A DNA stretch of 64,000 bases from Gordius sp. MW1 (taxonomy: Eukaryota; Nematomorpha; Gordioida; Gordea; Gordiidae): the NCBI GenBank assembly GCA_964036665.1, contig OZ038532.1, forward strand, positions 2,914,001-2,978,000. The letters run 5' to 3'. The notes under the pieces were generated by a model that was not told the origin of the DNA, did not search any database, and saw only the letters and a list, made by a program, of their open reading frames with translations. Shown here one piece after another: positions 20,656 through 31,141 of this stretch. A program made the translations under genes and the position numbers. Positions within the stretch are counted from its first letter, which is position 1, and each line of letters starts with the position of its first letter.

Positions 20656-21825
20656 AAAAAATAGACTATATAATGACTGAAGTCATTGAACAGTTCGAGG
20701 AAAATCCTAGAAAGATAGCTTTATTTAATTTCATTTTTATAGTTAAGCAAAAAAACGTTTAATATTTTATATTTGTTTATATTAATTAATGTTGAGCAGG
20801 GGCGTAGCCAGGATTTTCTCGAGCGGGGTGAGAAATTGCCATAGTTATTTTCTTAATTATTTATGATATAATAAAGATCAGAGACCGGAAAGCCCGACCC
20901 GCTCCTCGGCTAGCTCATACTACGTGCCGGACAATTCATTGTATTAAAATTAATTTTTAGGCAGGCCCAGTATGGTACCATTACAATATTGCACAATTGG
21001 GGCTCAAAGAGATATATAGTATATTATTTAGTCACTTTTTTATTTAATTGTATATTGATAATCACAAAAAAATTCGAGAGTTAAATTAAAAGTTTTTCGA
21101 AAAATAAAAAAAATATTGCTAAAAATTTAAAATTTGATCTTGTCGGGCTGGGCAGCTATAACACAAGCTACAAATACTAGCTTTGTGAATATATCCTACG
21201 ATGTGATCTAACAACTAAATCTAATTAATAATTTTGCGCTCAACAATATTGTGTTATTAGTGTTTCTCTAGTCGTGAGATTTTATGAATAATTAGATTAA
21301 AGGGGTAAAAATGGTCTTTTTAGGATTTTGATGCTAGATACTTATGCCATTTTAAATTTATTTTTAATAATAATTATATAATCTTCTAGACCATTTATTG
21401 ATCTACAGTATCATGATTTTATTTTTCATGTTTCACCGCTACTTTTTTCCGCGTTTACCTGAACCCCTTGCCCGCATTAAATTCCTCCTAGTATGCCTGG
21501 AAAAAGAGTACATTAGAGTAAACATGCGATGTTTACCTAATACATCATTCTCCCCTTCATTTACTCTCCTCTCTTTATCCCCTCCATTATTCCTTCCTTT
21601 CCACTCCCGCCCCATATCTAGGCATACACACAAGTCCCTTCCCCTACGACTTTAAACAAAATATATAGAAATAATGTAGTGAATTAATAAACAAATATGA
21701 GTAAAATAGCCGCTTACTAAACAACAGCAATAAATGAATTGAATATACGAAGTAAAGACTTTAGTACGCTAGGCTTAGGTTCAATAGCCTCTTTTCCCTT
21801 CATTTTTCCAAAACCGTCTCTCTTA
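20656..21825. other. No convincing gene; small hAT-end fragments
   Basis: An ATG at 20671 opens a 27-codon frame (MTEVIEQFEENPRK) that could be a first exon, but no matching next exon was found. At about 20798-20850 ggggcgtagccaggatttt is one end of the GGGCGTAGCCA hAT family. Near 20880-20935 is a short GC-rich hAT-end relic. The remainder is AT-rich. Confidence 0.4.
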
Positions 21826-21829
21826 CTCT

Positions 21830-22085
21830 CCCTGCAGCCTGACATCTTACTTTATTTTGTCTTTCAACAATAGAAGGAATTCTTCAGCTCCCCCCTGAAG
21901 TAGCGCTCAAAAGTGTCTCCCTCAAATTCTTAATAAAGGCGCATCTGCAGAGGAACTTCCAGCGCTTATGAGCTTAGCTTCACGCTCGGGTCCTGAATGG
22001 CTCTAAGCTTTTCCAAGCCGTCTCGGTTTACTCTTCAGACAGCAGATTTCGCATCTCAATACGCCTGGGCTTGACTTAATATCAA
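21830..22085 (+). pseudogene. Internal fragment of an RLE LINE
   Basis: Translation gives SLASRSGPEWL then AFPSRLGLL and NTPGLDL, matching the stretch DGSGHEWLEAYPSSLSGLML in the long copy (between RT and zinc knuckle). The upstream part fits more loosely. Stops are present. Confidence 0.6.
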
Positions 22086-22238
22086 ATTTTGCTGCGCAGC
22101 AAAAATCGTCATACGTGTTTTAACATAGCCATGTCTTAATATCCGATATACAGCAGATTTCTATTTTAGACGCATAACATAACAGCGAGATGCGAAGTTT
22201 TTGTAAGCTCAAATGTTATATGAATTTTAAATTTTTAG

Positions 22239-22563
22239 GTATCAGCAAAGTTTATATTTGATCAAAAGCGTTGAAAAGAAGAAAATTACATGGTGTGAAG
22301 GTATGATTAAGTTTGAGATGAAAATTGTTGGAATAATTTAGGCAAAAATTGTAATACTGGTATTTAAACATTAAATTGTATATAGTTGTTTATAAGTTGC
22401 AAATCAAGGTGGAAACACTACAATCAGGAAGTACAGGGGGAAACTTTTAAAATGGCCCTTTAAAATAAATGACAGTATGTTTGTGGAAAAGGTTTTTGAT
22501 AAAACTCCCAACACAAGCACCTTAGATGATCTAGATAAAGAGAATAAACATAATATTGAGTAA
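22239..22563 (+). CDS. Two candidate host exons, 3' end of an unknown gene
   Basis: Exon a, 22239-22300, is preceded by atttttag and followed by gtatga; it reads YQQSLYLIKSVEKKKITWCE in its only open frame. Exon b, 22409-22563, follows aaatcaag and ends at TAA 22561-22563; it contains TIRKYRGKLLKWPF and NDSMFVEKVFDK. The split codon G|GT joins the two in frame, giving about 71 residues with a charged C-terminus. The exon b acceptor has a poor pyrimidine tract and no upstream exon was located, so this may be a gene fragment or chance. No family is recognised. Confidence 0.35.
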
Positions 22564-22639
22564 CTTGATCTTGATCTACGAGTACCGCAAACTAAATAAT
22601 ATTTAATTAATGCCATCTAGCAGAAACTTTAATATCTAA

Positions 22640-22900
22640 GCAATTTATAGGATGGTATTAGATTTATGGGATGGTATTAGGTTTTCCGTCCGTCCTATCC
22701 AACATGAAACTTCTCAATAATAACTGTGGGACCTGATCCATTATAAATTAGCCACAAATGTTTAAAGTTGGACCATTGCCACTTCCCCCCCCCCCCCCCC
22801 CCCCCATAACCATTTTACTTTCCCCTCGCCCATAAATTACACAGCAAATGTGCAACATTTATACGAAGTATGGACGGATTATAATACCCCTTAACTAGGC
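22640..22900. repeat. Copy of the ATTGCTATGCAATTTATGGG dispersed repeat, with a C21 tract
   Basis: Contains atttatgggatggtattagg, ccgtccgtcctatccaacatg and, past a run of about 21 C (22785-22805), cgcccataaattacacagcaaatgtg. These blocks match copies at 23975-24215, 47866-47940, 49880-49930 and 63700-63930. Confidence 0.6.
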
Positions 22901-23974
22901 CCGAATCCCAAAGAGAAAAACATCCAGGTCGGACTTTAGGCGGGGTGTTGGGGGCTCGGCCCCCCATAGGCAAAGCCCCTGTTTTTTTAATTTTAAAGGG
23001 GGGGGGCCTTGGCTACGCTCTCATTGGACAAGTTTAGGGTATCATCTAGATTAGATATTATTAATCAGGTGGATTATAAATTTTGTATACTTAGGGTAGG
23101 ATAAATAACTATTAAAAACATTTATTTTTATAGGCTTAATTAATTTTGGATATGCATATGTCTTGTTTATATATACTCGAATAACAATTTAAAAAATTAA
23201 CCATAATATTTCTTGCAATTATAATATATATGAAATTAATTACTCTAATAAGCTTAATCGCTTAGGTAACTAATTACTGGCCATATGTATGTGTTCAATC
23301 AAGTTTTTATAGCAATTTGCACAATCACAGAAATATTATGATGGTGGGGTAAGCTTTTTGTCGAAAATTTAGTTCAAAAAATAAAATGTATATATTATTT
23401 TTCCCTATGTTTATAAGTGTCTAAAAATCTTATATGAAATTATACTATAATAGAATTTAACCCATTCAATTTATTTATTAATCAGATTTTTTCCAAATTT
23501 TGATCAGGGAAGGGGGGAGGGGGAGGTTAAGCTCCTGAATCACTCAAGATTAATTAACTGAATTTTTCTAAGTCCATTAAATAATTCCCTTTAATTTTTA
23601 TATTTTCATGGAAATAATGATTCACAAAAAATGGGCATTAAGAAAGCTCATTTTCCCATCTTAAAAAGGAATTATGAAGAGTCTTTTAGTTCCTGGTAGG
23701 GTCCACATGAAGCACTTTTTTCTTATTGAAATACAATATTTGCAAAACACTCTTTGTAAAATTCAAAGGATAGTCCAACCAATACCATTGCTAAAACCAT
23801 GGTTAAATTCGAGATTTAGTGTGTCTTTTGGTCTTTCAAATCAATGGCACAAGTCAAACTTTTGCATGTCCTAAGTATGTGCTTAACACTCTTATATCAT
23901 ATTTTTCTAACCTATTTATTGATGCATCAGGTTTTGATAAACTAGAATAATAACAAAAATTCTTAAAATATTGA
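22901..23974. other. No gene seen; decayed hAT miniature pieces
   Basis: 22905-23025 is GC-rich (ggggctcggccccccat, ccttggctacgctc) and fits a decayed GGGCGTAGCCA element. A 66-codon frame at 23674-23874 has no splice support or recognisable motif. Confidence 0.4.
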
Positions 23975-24215
23975 ATTTGGGTTCAGGCGAGGTCGAAAAA
24001 ATTGAAGCCAACTCGGAGTCATTAATTAGTCTATACTATATGCGAAAGTAAAATAAAAGTCTCTTACAGACGCTTTTAAGTCCACGGCCCTTAAAAACCA
24101 GTATAAGTTTCCACGGCAATTATTAAATAAGAATTACAAGTTGGACAAAACTGGACAGGATGGACGGACGGACGGGCAACCAAAAGTGAGCTCATAAATT
24201 ACATAGTTAATACAA
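23975..24215 (-). repeat. Dispersed repeat, minus-strand copy
   Basis: In reverse complement this matches 63700-63930 across its length: AATTTATGAGCTC, CCGTCCGTCCATCCTGTCCA, AATAATTGCCGTGG, AGACTTTTATT, TTGGCTTCAATTTTTTCGAC. A dispersed, non-coding repeat of about 240 bp; possibly a SINE but no Pol III boxes are clear. Confidence 0.65.
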
Positions 24216-24544
24216 TACTTAGTTTTGGAAACTCACCTTTTCATGTTCGGTATTTAATTCTAAATACGAATGTTTTTTTAACGTGACGTCAATCTATTTA
24301 TCTGCAAATCTATCTATGAAATTAAGAGATGAAATTTCAATTATATTACCTATCTTAATGTAGGATTAAACTTTTTTTTTTTTAATTTGGTTGGTAGAAC
24401 ATAATAATTATCACAACTTCTTTTTTTGGGGGCGGGGGCATTCCGCTCTCTGATAACTTAGGAAAACGAAATTGGCCCATTAATTAGTTTAGCGTTTTTG
24501 GTCATTTCAACCCTCTTAAAGCATAGCTAGAAAAAAATTGTTAT

Positions 24545-24740
24545 CGATAAGTATTAGAGACCGGCACATCCCAGCACGGCCCATAGACGGGCCTAAAACC
24601 CGGCCTGCGGGCCGAGCTTGAACGGGCTTCTGCCTTAAGATAAAACAACGCGTCGGGCTTGGACGGACCGTAATATAACTTAAGGCTCGGGCCTGGCCTA
24701 GATATTTTTAAGGCCCGTTAAAAGCCCGTTCCAAAATCAA
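24545..24740. repeat. GC-rich end of a hAT-family element
   Basis: Starts gagaccggcacatccc and contains repeated GGCCCG/CGGGCC words (cggcccatagacgggcc, ggcctgcgggccgagc), as at both ends of the hAT element at 25301-26453. In this AT-rich setting it forms a sharp GC island. Confidence 0.55.
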
Positions 24741-24898
24741 TTTGATAAAAAAGGGATTTTTATAATGTTCTGCTTTATAATTATTTTGTGTTTATTAAAT
24801 TAAAAAGGAATGCTAAATCTTTTTTCCATCTGAGTTATTTATTCATTAATATATCAACCGCATTATCAATGTTAAAGAGAATTTATACACGTGATCCC

Positions 24899-25095
24899 AT
24901 GGGCGTAGCCACTTCAAATTAGAGGGGGGAGTATAGGCAGGGCAAAAAAATGTTTTTTATATCAAAAATTTTTGATCTTGGAGGAGGGGGGCAGCTGCCC
25001 ATCCTTGCCTTCCCATTTATAGCAAAGCCCCTAGACCCTCCGCCCCCAAACCCCCATTTCCTGGGGGCTCCGTCCCCAGACCCCCGCCTTAGCCA
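24899..25095. mobile_element. GGGCGTAGCCA hAT miniature element, decayed
   Basis: Begins catgggcgtagccacttc, with G- and C-rich blocks (gaggaggggggcagctgccc, gcaaagcccctagaccc). The right end is not clean. Confidence 0.5.
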
Positions 25096-25300
25096 AGGAC
25101 TTTCTGCTTAACATTTCATTTCTTCAAATCTTCATACACATCTATATGTTGGAATCGTCATAATTGCTTAGCAAATAATAATATTACTAACAGAAGCTAA
25201 AGTTCATGCCCGACTTAACCTAATCTATAGCTACAAAGTTTTACCTATTACCTAGTTTAACGTTGTACTAATTAAATAATAGAAAAAAAATAGTAAACGT

Positions 25301-26453
25301 AGAGACCTGCAAAATCAATTTTTTTAAGGCCAGCCCCGGCCCGGGGCCCGGAATTAAAATGGGGAAATAGGCCCGGCTTGGGCCCGTATTTTAGCATCTT
25401 TCACGGCCCGAGCCCGGCCGGCCCGGGCCCGGAATTTTGGTAATTGCAGAAACTTAATCAAACTTAATTGTGGTAAAATTTTTTATTAAATAATAAAACG
25501 CACATAAAAAAATTATAAATGGATAAAAAATTATTTTGATGCAAAAAACACAGGCATCAAAAATTTCCGTGTTTTAGATTTGTTCTCCGCTCTTCATAAA
25601 TGCGGCCAGCTGACGAAAAACACCTCTCACTTTAGGCCAAATCAGGTGTCGAAAAAATCTTACAAACAAGAGGGCTAAGCGCTGGAAATGACCACTGTGG
25701 TCTTTCGACCAATCCGATAATTTTATTTTTTTTCTCATTGATCTTTAACTTTGTGTTGGTGTCAACTTCATTTTCCTCTACCTCTTTCTTCATAGAAGAT
25801 GTTTCATGCCATATCCATTCAACAAAATTGGGCTATTGAGGATATGAGACCTTTTTTGATTTTTGCAGGATTTGTAAGTTCTGTTAAAAGTGGCTTGCAT
25901 AGGTAATTGTCCAATTTTTATTTTCCTGGACTTTTTTACAGCATTTATGTTTTTGTAGAAGGGTGTTCCATATTAAGCATTATCAAAACTAACATAAATA
26001 TTGCCTGATGAGCAGGAATTATAGGATAACATATTCCTGCAAATCTTACAAAAAACAAATTTTATTTTCTTATAATCTTTTCCATACTCCACTCTTTTCT
26101 CTAAGATTTTCTTTTACTTTATAAAATTCTTTCTGAATATTTTCAGCTACTAGCAGTAGATTTTTTTTGTTCCATACTTAATTGTTTGTATTTTAGAATA
26201 AGCGCGAAATGAATAAATGAGTGTTTAACAGATTCAATAACTTGTAATTAATTTTTTGAAATATTATAGATTGTTTTAAACAGATTAAAAGACTACTTAG
26301 ACTCTTCTAAATTATTTCGGGCCGGGCCTATAATTAATAAATTAGGCCCGGTCCGGAATTTTAAAGCCAAAAAATTTAAGGCCCAAGCCCGGCCCGGGCC
26401 CGTCCGGGCTCGGGCTTTTCCGGGCCGGGCCTCGGGCCACCCGTGCAGGTCTA
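25301..26453 (-). mobile_element. hAT DNA transposon, internally deleted
   Basis: Both ends are GC-rich arrays of GGCCCGG words; the left end starts agacctgca and the right end finishes tgcaggtct. Minus-strand reading finds both ends of a hAT transposase: a BED zinc-finger start, FCKICRNMLSYNS, near 26010-26055, and the C-terminal dimerisation signature CFSSAGRIYEERRTNLKHGN near 25570-25640. The catalytic middle is missing and stops occur, so it is a deleted, non-autonomous copy. Confidence 0.82.
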
Positions 26454-27220
26454 AGCTATTGAAAGGAGGGTATTAATTGCTATGCTTTTAATAGGGGAGA
26501 ATAGGGATACTATGGGTTAAGGATAAATGATATAGTTTTGTGAATTAGAAATCTTTAGGAGGCATTCACGTTTCATAGATTCAACTACAATATTAATCCT
26601 TTTACTATGTGAGTATGCCTTGAAAAAATCTCCTAGAAGTTGTAAAAAATGAAAAGCTATTTTTTGCTTATGCCTTTACACATACCCTCTCATGCTGATT
26701 GGATAAGAATAAATATTTGATTTAAAAAAATGTTAGCATTTTATCCAAAAGTTTAGATGTACTTGAAACTCCTATGAAAACAAAGCCTAAAAGGCTGACA
26801 GGCTATTTGTACAGTACATAATGTGCTAATAGATAAAGATTTGCCTATTATTTGATTACGAGATGAACAATAACAATACTCACCTTATAACATTTGATAA
26901 CAGCCCTTTAACCCAGAAAGCTAGAGAGATTAGAAACATTTTTTATTCTTACTTCAATAATTCATTAACATTGTTGTAATTATATATTAAACTTTAATAA
27001 ATTCATGTACAAATTAATAGTTGAAGGTTTAGAGTTCATACTATTCTAATAAAAATCAGTCTTTACTTTAATGATTTACTTTACCATTGTTTAATTTTAG
27101 ATCTTTTACTTAATTGATATAAGGTTAATAAATTTATTTATTCTAATAATAAACATTAAAAACAACATAGATATAATATTATGTAAATTTTGTGACACGA
27201 ACTTGATTATTATTTGCCAG
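26454..27220. other. No gene seen; AT-rich
   Basis: AT-rich sequence without motif, splice-bounded open frame or recognised repeat. Confidence 0.5.
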
Positions 27221-27552
27221 GTTTTAGCAACTTCTATTTTAATTATATGTAGTTGCTCAGCATCATCCCAAATAATTATTTGGGCTACTACGCTTCTAAT
27301 AAAACCTTTTGTTTGTTCTTGTCTAATTAAATCATTTTATTACTACATAATAACAACTTACTCAATATTTTGCATCTGGTGTATCGCAATTGAGCCAGGC
27401 TTTAGCAACGTAGTTGCTCAGCATCATTCCAATTAATTATTTGGGCTTCTACGTTTATAATAAAACCTTTTGTTTGTTCTTGTCTAATTAAATCATTTTA
27501 TTATTACAAAATAACAACATATTCACTATTAATTGCTATTTTTGCATCTGGA
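27221..27552. repeat. Tandem duplication, about 180-bp unit, two copies
   Basis: tttagcaac, gtagttgctcagcatcat, ataattatttgggct, aataaaaccttttgtttg and ttttgcatctgg occur in the same order in 27221-27379 and 27401-27551. The second unit lacks some bases of the first. Non-coding. Confidence 0.75.
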
Positions 27553-27990
27553 AGCAGCAAAGAAATTAATAAAAAAATGCAGTGAAGCGCTTAAGACAGA
27601 ACTATTTTAACGCGTATTTAATCGTATTTTAAAAGACGTTAATGTAGGTATTGTGTCGTGTCACGTGCGTAGAAAGGCTTTATTGATTGGATGATCTTAG
27701 CGTCAAAGAAAGTAGCATAAAACCCATAAATTACTAAGCAAATTAAATAGGCATACTATATAAATTGTGATAATAGCTAGGATGGCTTACAAAATCAATT
27801 AAAAATTAAAAATTGCGTAACTTAAAACCCAAACAATATAATTAAAAAAACTTAATAACAATAATACAATATTAGGCGTAACAATTAAAAATAGCAATTA
27901 ATTATACAGTAATTAAATTAAAAAACTTACTTTATTAATGGAGAACATAAATTGCATAGCAATTAATAATAAAAAAGGCTTGCGACGAAA
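27553..27990. other. No gene seen; AT-rich spacer with one small dispersed motif
   Basis: AT-rich. ataaattgcatagcaatt near 27948-27965 is a minus copy of the AATTGCTATGCAATT motif of the dispersed repeat family. Confidence 0.45.
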
Positions 27991-28111
27991 CGAGCAGCGA
28001 CATGCAATAGCTCCGCTATTGCCTGTTACGACCGCGCATTACAAAATGTAATGAGCAGCGACATGCACTAGCTCCGCTATTGCTTGTTACTACCGCTCAT
28101 CTAAAAATGTC
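27991..28111. repeat. 61-bp tandem repeat, two units
   Basis: gagcagcgacatgca, tagctccgctattgc, tgttac and accgc occur twice (27992-28051 and 28053-28110) with few changes. Each unit contains the hairpin caatagctccgctattg. Confidence 0.7.
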
Positions 28112-28229
28112 ACAGGTAGCGTAAGTATCACATAAATTGCATAGCAATAATTTACAAATGCTAAATTGTTCCATTGGTCAGTACCAAGAGACGGTCTATT
28201 TACATAAGAGTCAAAAAAACGCATAGGCC

Positions 28230-28310
28230 GTTGTAGGCAGGGGACACAGGGACCCATATCAGTAAAGGCATAGGCTCTTGTAGGGGGGGGGGGCACAGGT
28301 TAATAATTCA
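28230..28310. repeat. CAGGGACCCACATCAGTAGAGGCATAGGC module
   Basis: ggacacagggacccatatc, aaaggcataggctcttgtag and a G10 run, then cacaggttaat. The module recurs twice at 29000-29100 and, degraded and reversed, at about 49798-49830. It accompanies the hairpin arrays and tRNA-like heads. Confidence 0.6.
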
Positions 28311-28344
28311 TGTTAACCAAAAAAAAAACGAAAAAAATTTTTTC

Positions 28345-28895
28345 ATTCACACTTTGGCCAATGGTCATTTTTTCCATTGGTCAGCAGCCAGGACACAGTA
28401 AAAGTGGATATAAATAAATACGAGACAAAAAAACAAAAAAAATTTTTAATTCACACTTTGGCCAATGGCCATTTTTTTCCATTGGTCAATACCAAGAGAC
28501 GGTAAAAGTGGATATGAATACATAAGAGTAAAAAAAACGAAAAAAAATTTCGATTCACACTTTGGCCAATGGTAATTTTTTTTATTGTTCAGCAGCCAGC
28601 GGACGGTCTATAAATACATAAGAGTCAAAAAAAACGAAAAAAAAATCTCGATACATATTGGCCAATGGTCATTTTTTTCCATTGGTCAGCAGCCAGGACA
28701 CGGTAAAAGTGGATATAAATACATAAGAGTACGAAAAAAAATTTTGATTGACACTGGCCAATGGTCATTTTCTCTATTGGTCAGTACCAAATGACGGTTT
28801 TTAATACCTAAGAGAAAAAAAAACGAAAAAAAATTTCGATTCACATTTTGGCCAATGGTTGTTTTTTTCAATTGGTCATCAGCCAGCGGACGAGC
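28345..28895 (-). repeat. Hairpin satellite array A, six units of about 95-105 bp
   Basis: Successive ggccaatgg words begin near 28356, 28461, 28565, 28661, 28756 and 28851. Each unit has ggccaatggtcatttttt followed by ccattggtcagcagcc, an inverted CCAAT hairpin, then acggtaaaagtggatataaa, acataagagt and an A-rich stretch ending ttcgattcacac. A further single unit lies at 29130-29180. The array sits next to a tRNA-like head on the minus strand and is the reverse complement of array B at 48220-48840. Confidence 0.85.
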
Positions 28896-28939
28896 CATAT
28901 AACAAGAACAATATATTAATTTAAAAAAAAATAAAAAAA

Positions 28940-29010
28940 ATTTGGCCCTTTCCGGGTATCGAACCAGCAATTAAGAATTTGCCCTCGCCGGGATTCGAAC
29001 CCACATCAGG
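28940..29010 (-). repeat. tRNA-like SINE head with two B boxes
   Basis: On the minus strand two Pol III box B-like sequences are visible: GGGTTCGAATCC (28990-29001) and GGTTCGATACC (28955-28965), each followed by a GC-rich acceptor-like end. Only the T-arm side is preserved and no intact cloverleaf can be folded, so this is a tRNA-derived repeat, not a gene. It leads into a T-rich stretch and the hairpin array. Confidence 0.6.
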
Positions 29011-29276
29011 AGAGGCAAAGGCTTTTGTAGGGGGGGGGGGCACAGGGACCCACATCAGTAGAGGCATAGGCTATTGTAAAGGGGGCACAGGTAAATTATT
29101 AATTTTAACCAAAGAAAAATTTCGATTCTCAATTTGGCCAAAGGTCATTTTTTCAATTGGTCAGCAGCCAGCGGACGGTCAAAAAGCCAATATTATCAAT
29201 AGTATTAACAAGAACAATAAGCCACCCTTCCCTCCAAGAGTGATGGTATAGGCATCTGACCCCCCCCCCCCCCCAA

Positions 29277-30180
29277 TTTACTTTCACTAGCAGGGTTCAT
29301 CTCATCTCGTTTATCAACGGATGAGTTAATCGAGCAAATTACTCACACCCAAGACCCGCACCTCGACAGCCCCCTTCAGGCGTGGGAAGACCTCAAACTT
29401 GATTCCGCAACTCACCCAACTGGAACTACAGAAAAGGAATGGGATTTACCACTGATAGCACGTCCGTAGCTTACCTCTCTTCGAACAACCTATCCTTTGG
29501 AAAATCTCCACTTCAATTTGGCATCCTCCGGGGGTTACGAATGGCTCGAGGCCTTACCAAGCCAAAACCTAGGGTTACACTTGTCGGGCGAGGAACTTTG
29601 AATAGCTGTAGGCCTACGCCTCGGCTGCGACATTGTGTCCCAATTCGACTGCGACCTCTGTCGCTAACCCGTTTTAGCAAACGGCCATCATCCTATACAC
29701 TGCTAATACAGCAAGGGGCGGCATCCCCGTCGTGCCACTATAAACAAATTAATCGGGCAATTTTTGAAAAAAGCCGGCTTTTCTAATTCACAGGAACCCA
29801 CAGGCCTAAGCTCCACTTACGGTAAAAGACCCGACGGCGTAACAATCATTCTGTGGGCTCGTGGCCTAAACGCTTGTGGGGACTTCACTGCAGTGGATAT
29901 ATTTGCCTAATCTAACACCTCCCCCGACCTCATCTCTTCCACTGAGAGAAAGATAGTTGAAAAATACAAATACCTTAGCAACATCATTTTGTGCCGGTAG
30001 TGGCCACTACCCTCGGCAATTTAGGTCCCGAGGGCAGCCAATTCCTCAAACAAATATCAAAATATATAACCTCCATTACACACGATCCCAAAGAATTCTT
30101 TTACATCAAGCAGAAAATCACCATGAAAATTGTAACAATACAATCTTAATCCATGGTTCAATGCCAGCTCATTAATTTAA
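29277..30180 (+). pseudogene. C-terminal part of an RLE LINE, old copy
   Basis: Broken frames read TEKEWDLPLIARP, SGGYEWLEALPS, VGLRLGC then FDCDLC (about 29420-29660), the zinc-knuckle and RLE part around DGVTI and FTAVDIFA (about 29830-29915), then ERKIVEKYKYLSNII and FLKQISKY to FYIKQKITMKIV (about 29945-30140). They follow the order of residues 430-670 of the copy at 9134-11176. Many stops. The sequence is less AT-rich and diverged, indicating an older or different subfamily. Confidence 0.8.
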
Positions 30181-30844
30181 TAGATTTTAACATTTAACAT
30201 ACACAATTATTTGGAAATAAACTTATATCGGGGAAAAAATGTGTATTCTAATTAATTACCTTCCAATCTACTAACTTTGCCATTGAATAGTAATTTATCT
30301 AGTACAGTATAGGTATTTTATATTGCACAATTATAGAAATTGTAGTCAATTTATATGTATTGCCCAACCAGCATATAATGTGAAAAGTAATACATATGAA
30401 AAAACTATGTATTCACATAATTTTAGAAGATTTTTACCCTCATATTCAATATTTTTTAAAAATATTCACATAATGTCTTATCAAAGTTCAAAAAATTGGG
30501 AACCATACTATTAGTTGAAGCATAAAAACTTCTAGAAAACTCATAATTTAAGATTTAATTTGTTACGGTGTCATTAAATGCTCTAAATTTTTCAAATCGT
30601 TAGGCGGGTGCTCAAAAATCTTGAGCCACCCCTTAGCTTAACTTGTTTAATTATTCAAACTGATTGACCACCAATTTATAATTACCGCATCATGCAGGAT
30701 GAGTAACTGCGAAATTCAAATATGCTTTAGTCGTATTTACTATTCCATCATAACTCATTCTAAGCCTAAATTTTGTAATATTTAATAATGCTATGAATAC
30801 AAATATGTGATCAATATATAAATAAAATTAATCACATAATCTAA
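30181..30844. other. No gene seen; AT-rich
   Basis: AT-rich with no recognised repeat. The 63-codon frame at 30323-30514 has no supporting feature. Confidence 0.45.
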
Positions 30845-31022
30845 GGGTCAACCATAATTAGGTAAATGATTGCCAAATTTTAAATTTTTTGCATAAATAT
30901 TTCATATTTATTGCACTTAGAAATTTTTTTAATGTCAAATATATTCCAACATATTGATATACAACACTTAATACCTTAAATGTAAATTATGCAAAGTAAA
31001 ACATACAATAATTTACTAAAAT
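30845..31022. repeat. Truncated third copy of the GAGAC-ended hAT interior
   Basis: gtcaaccataattagg, aaatgattgccaaatttt and cacttaataccttaaatg, ending tttactaaaatc, match the right interior of the hAT elements at 31142-32210 and 32395-33538. It stops abruptly just before the GAGAC-rich right end, where an RLE LINE fragment begins. Confidence 0.75.
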
Positions 31023-31141
31023 CCTGCCCGCCCTGTAAATGTTCCACAAATTTTTTACTTAAACAAAAAATTGGTGTTTTTATAGCAAAGTATAATTTTA
31101 AATCCCTGGCCGACAGCTGGCCACTTTTAATAGATAACACT
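31023..31141 (+). pseudogene. 3' end of an RLE LINE, interrupted by a hAT element
   Basis: ttttttacttaaacaaaaaa and atccctggccgacagc encode LLKQKIG and KSLADSWPLL, nearly identical to the last 40 residues of the copy at 9134-11176. The hAT element at 31142 is inserted a few codons before the LINE stop. Confidence 0.85.

Noticed and set aside
20671-20751. Possible first exon MTEVIEQFEENPRK with donor gttaag
   Set aside because: Its phase does not fit the candidate exons at 22239-22563 and no intermediate exon was found; 27 codons can be open by chance.
28585-29251. Several 69-94 codon frames across the satellite
   Set aside because: They arise from the repeated units and change strand and frame freely.
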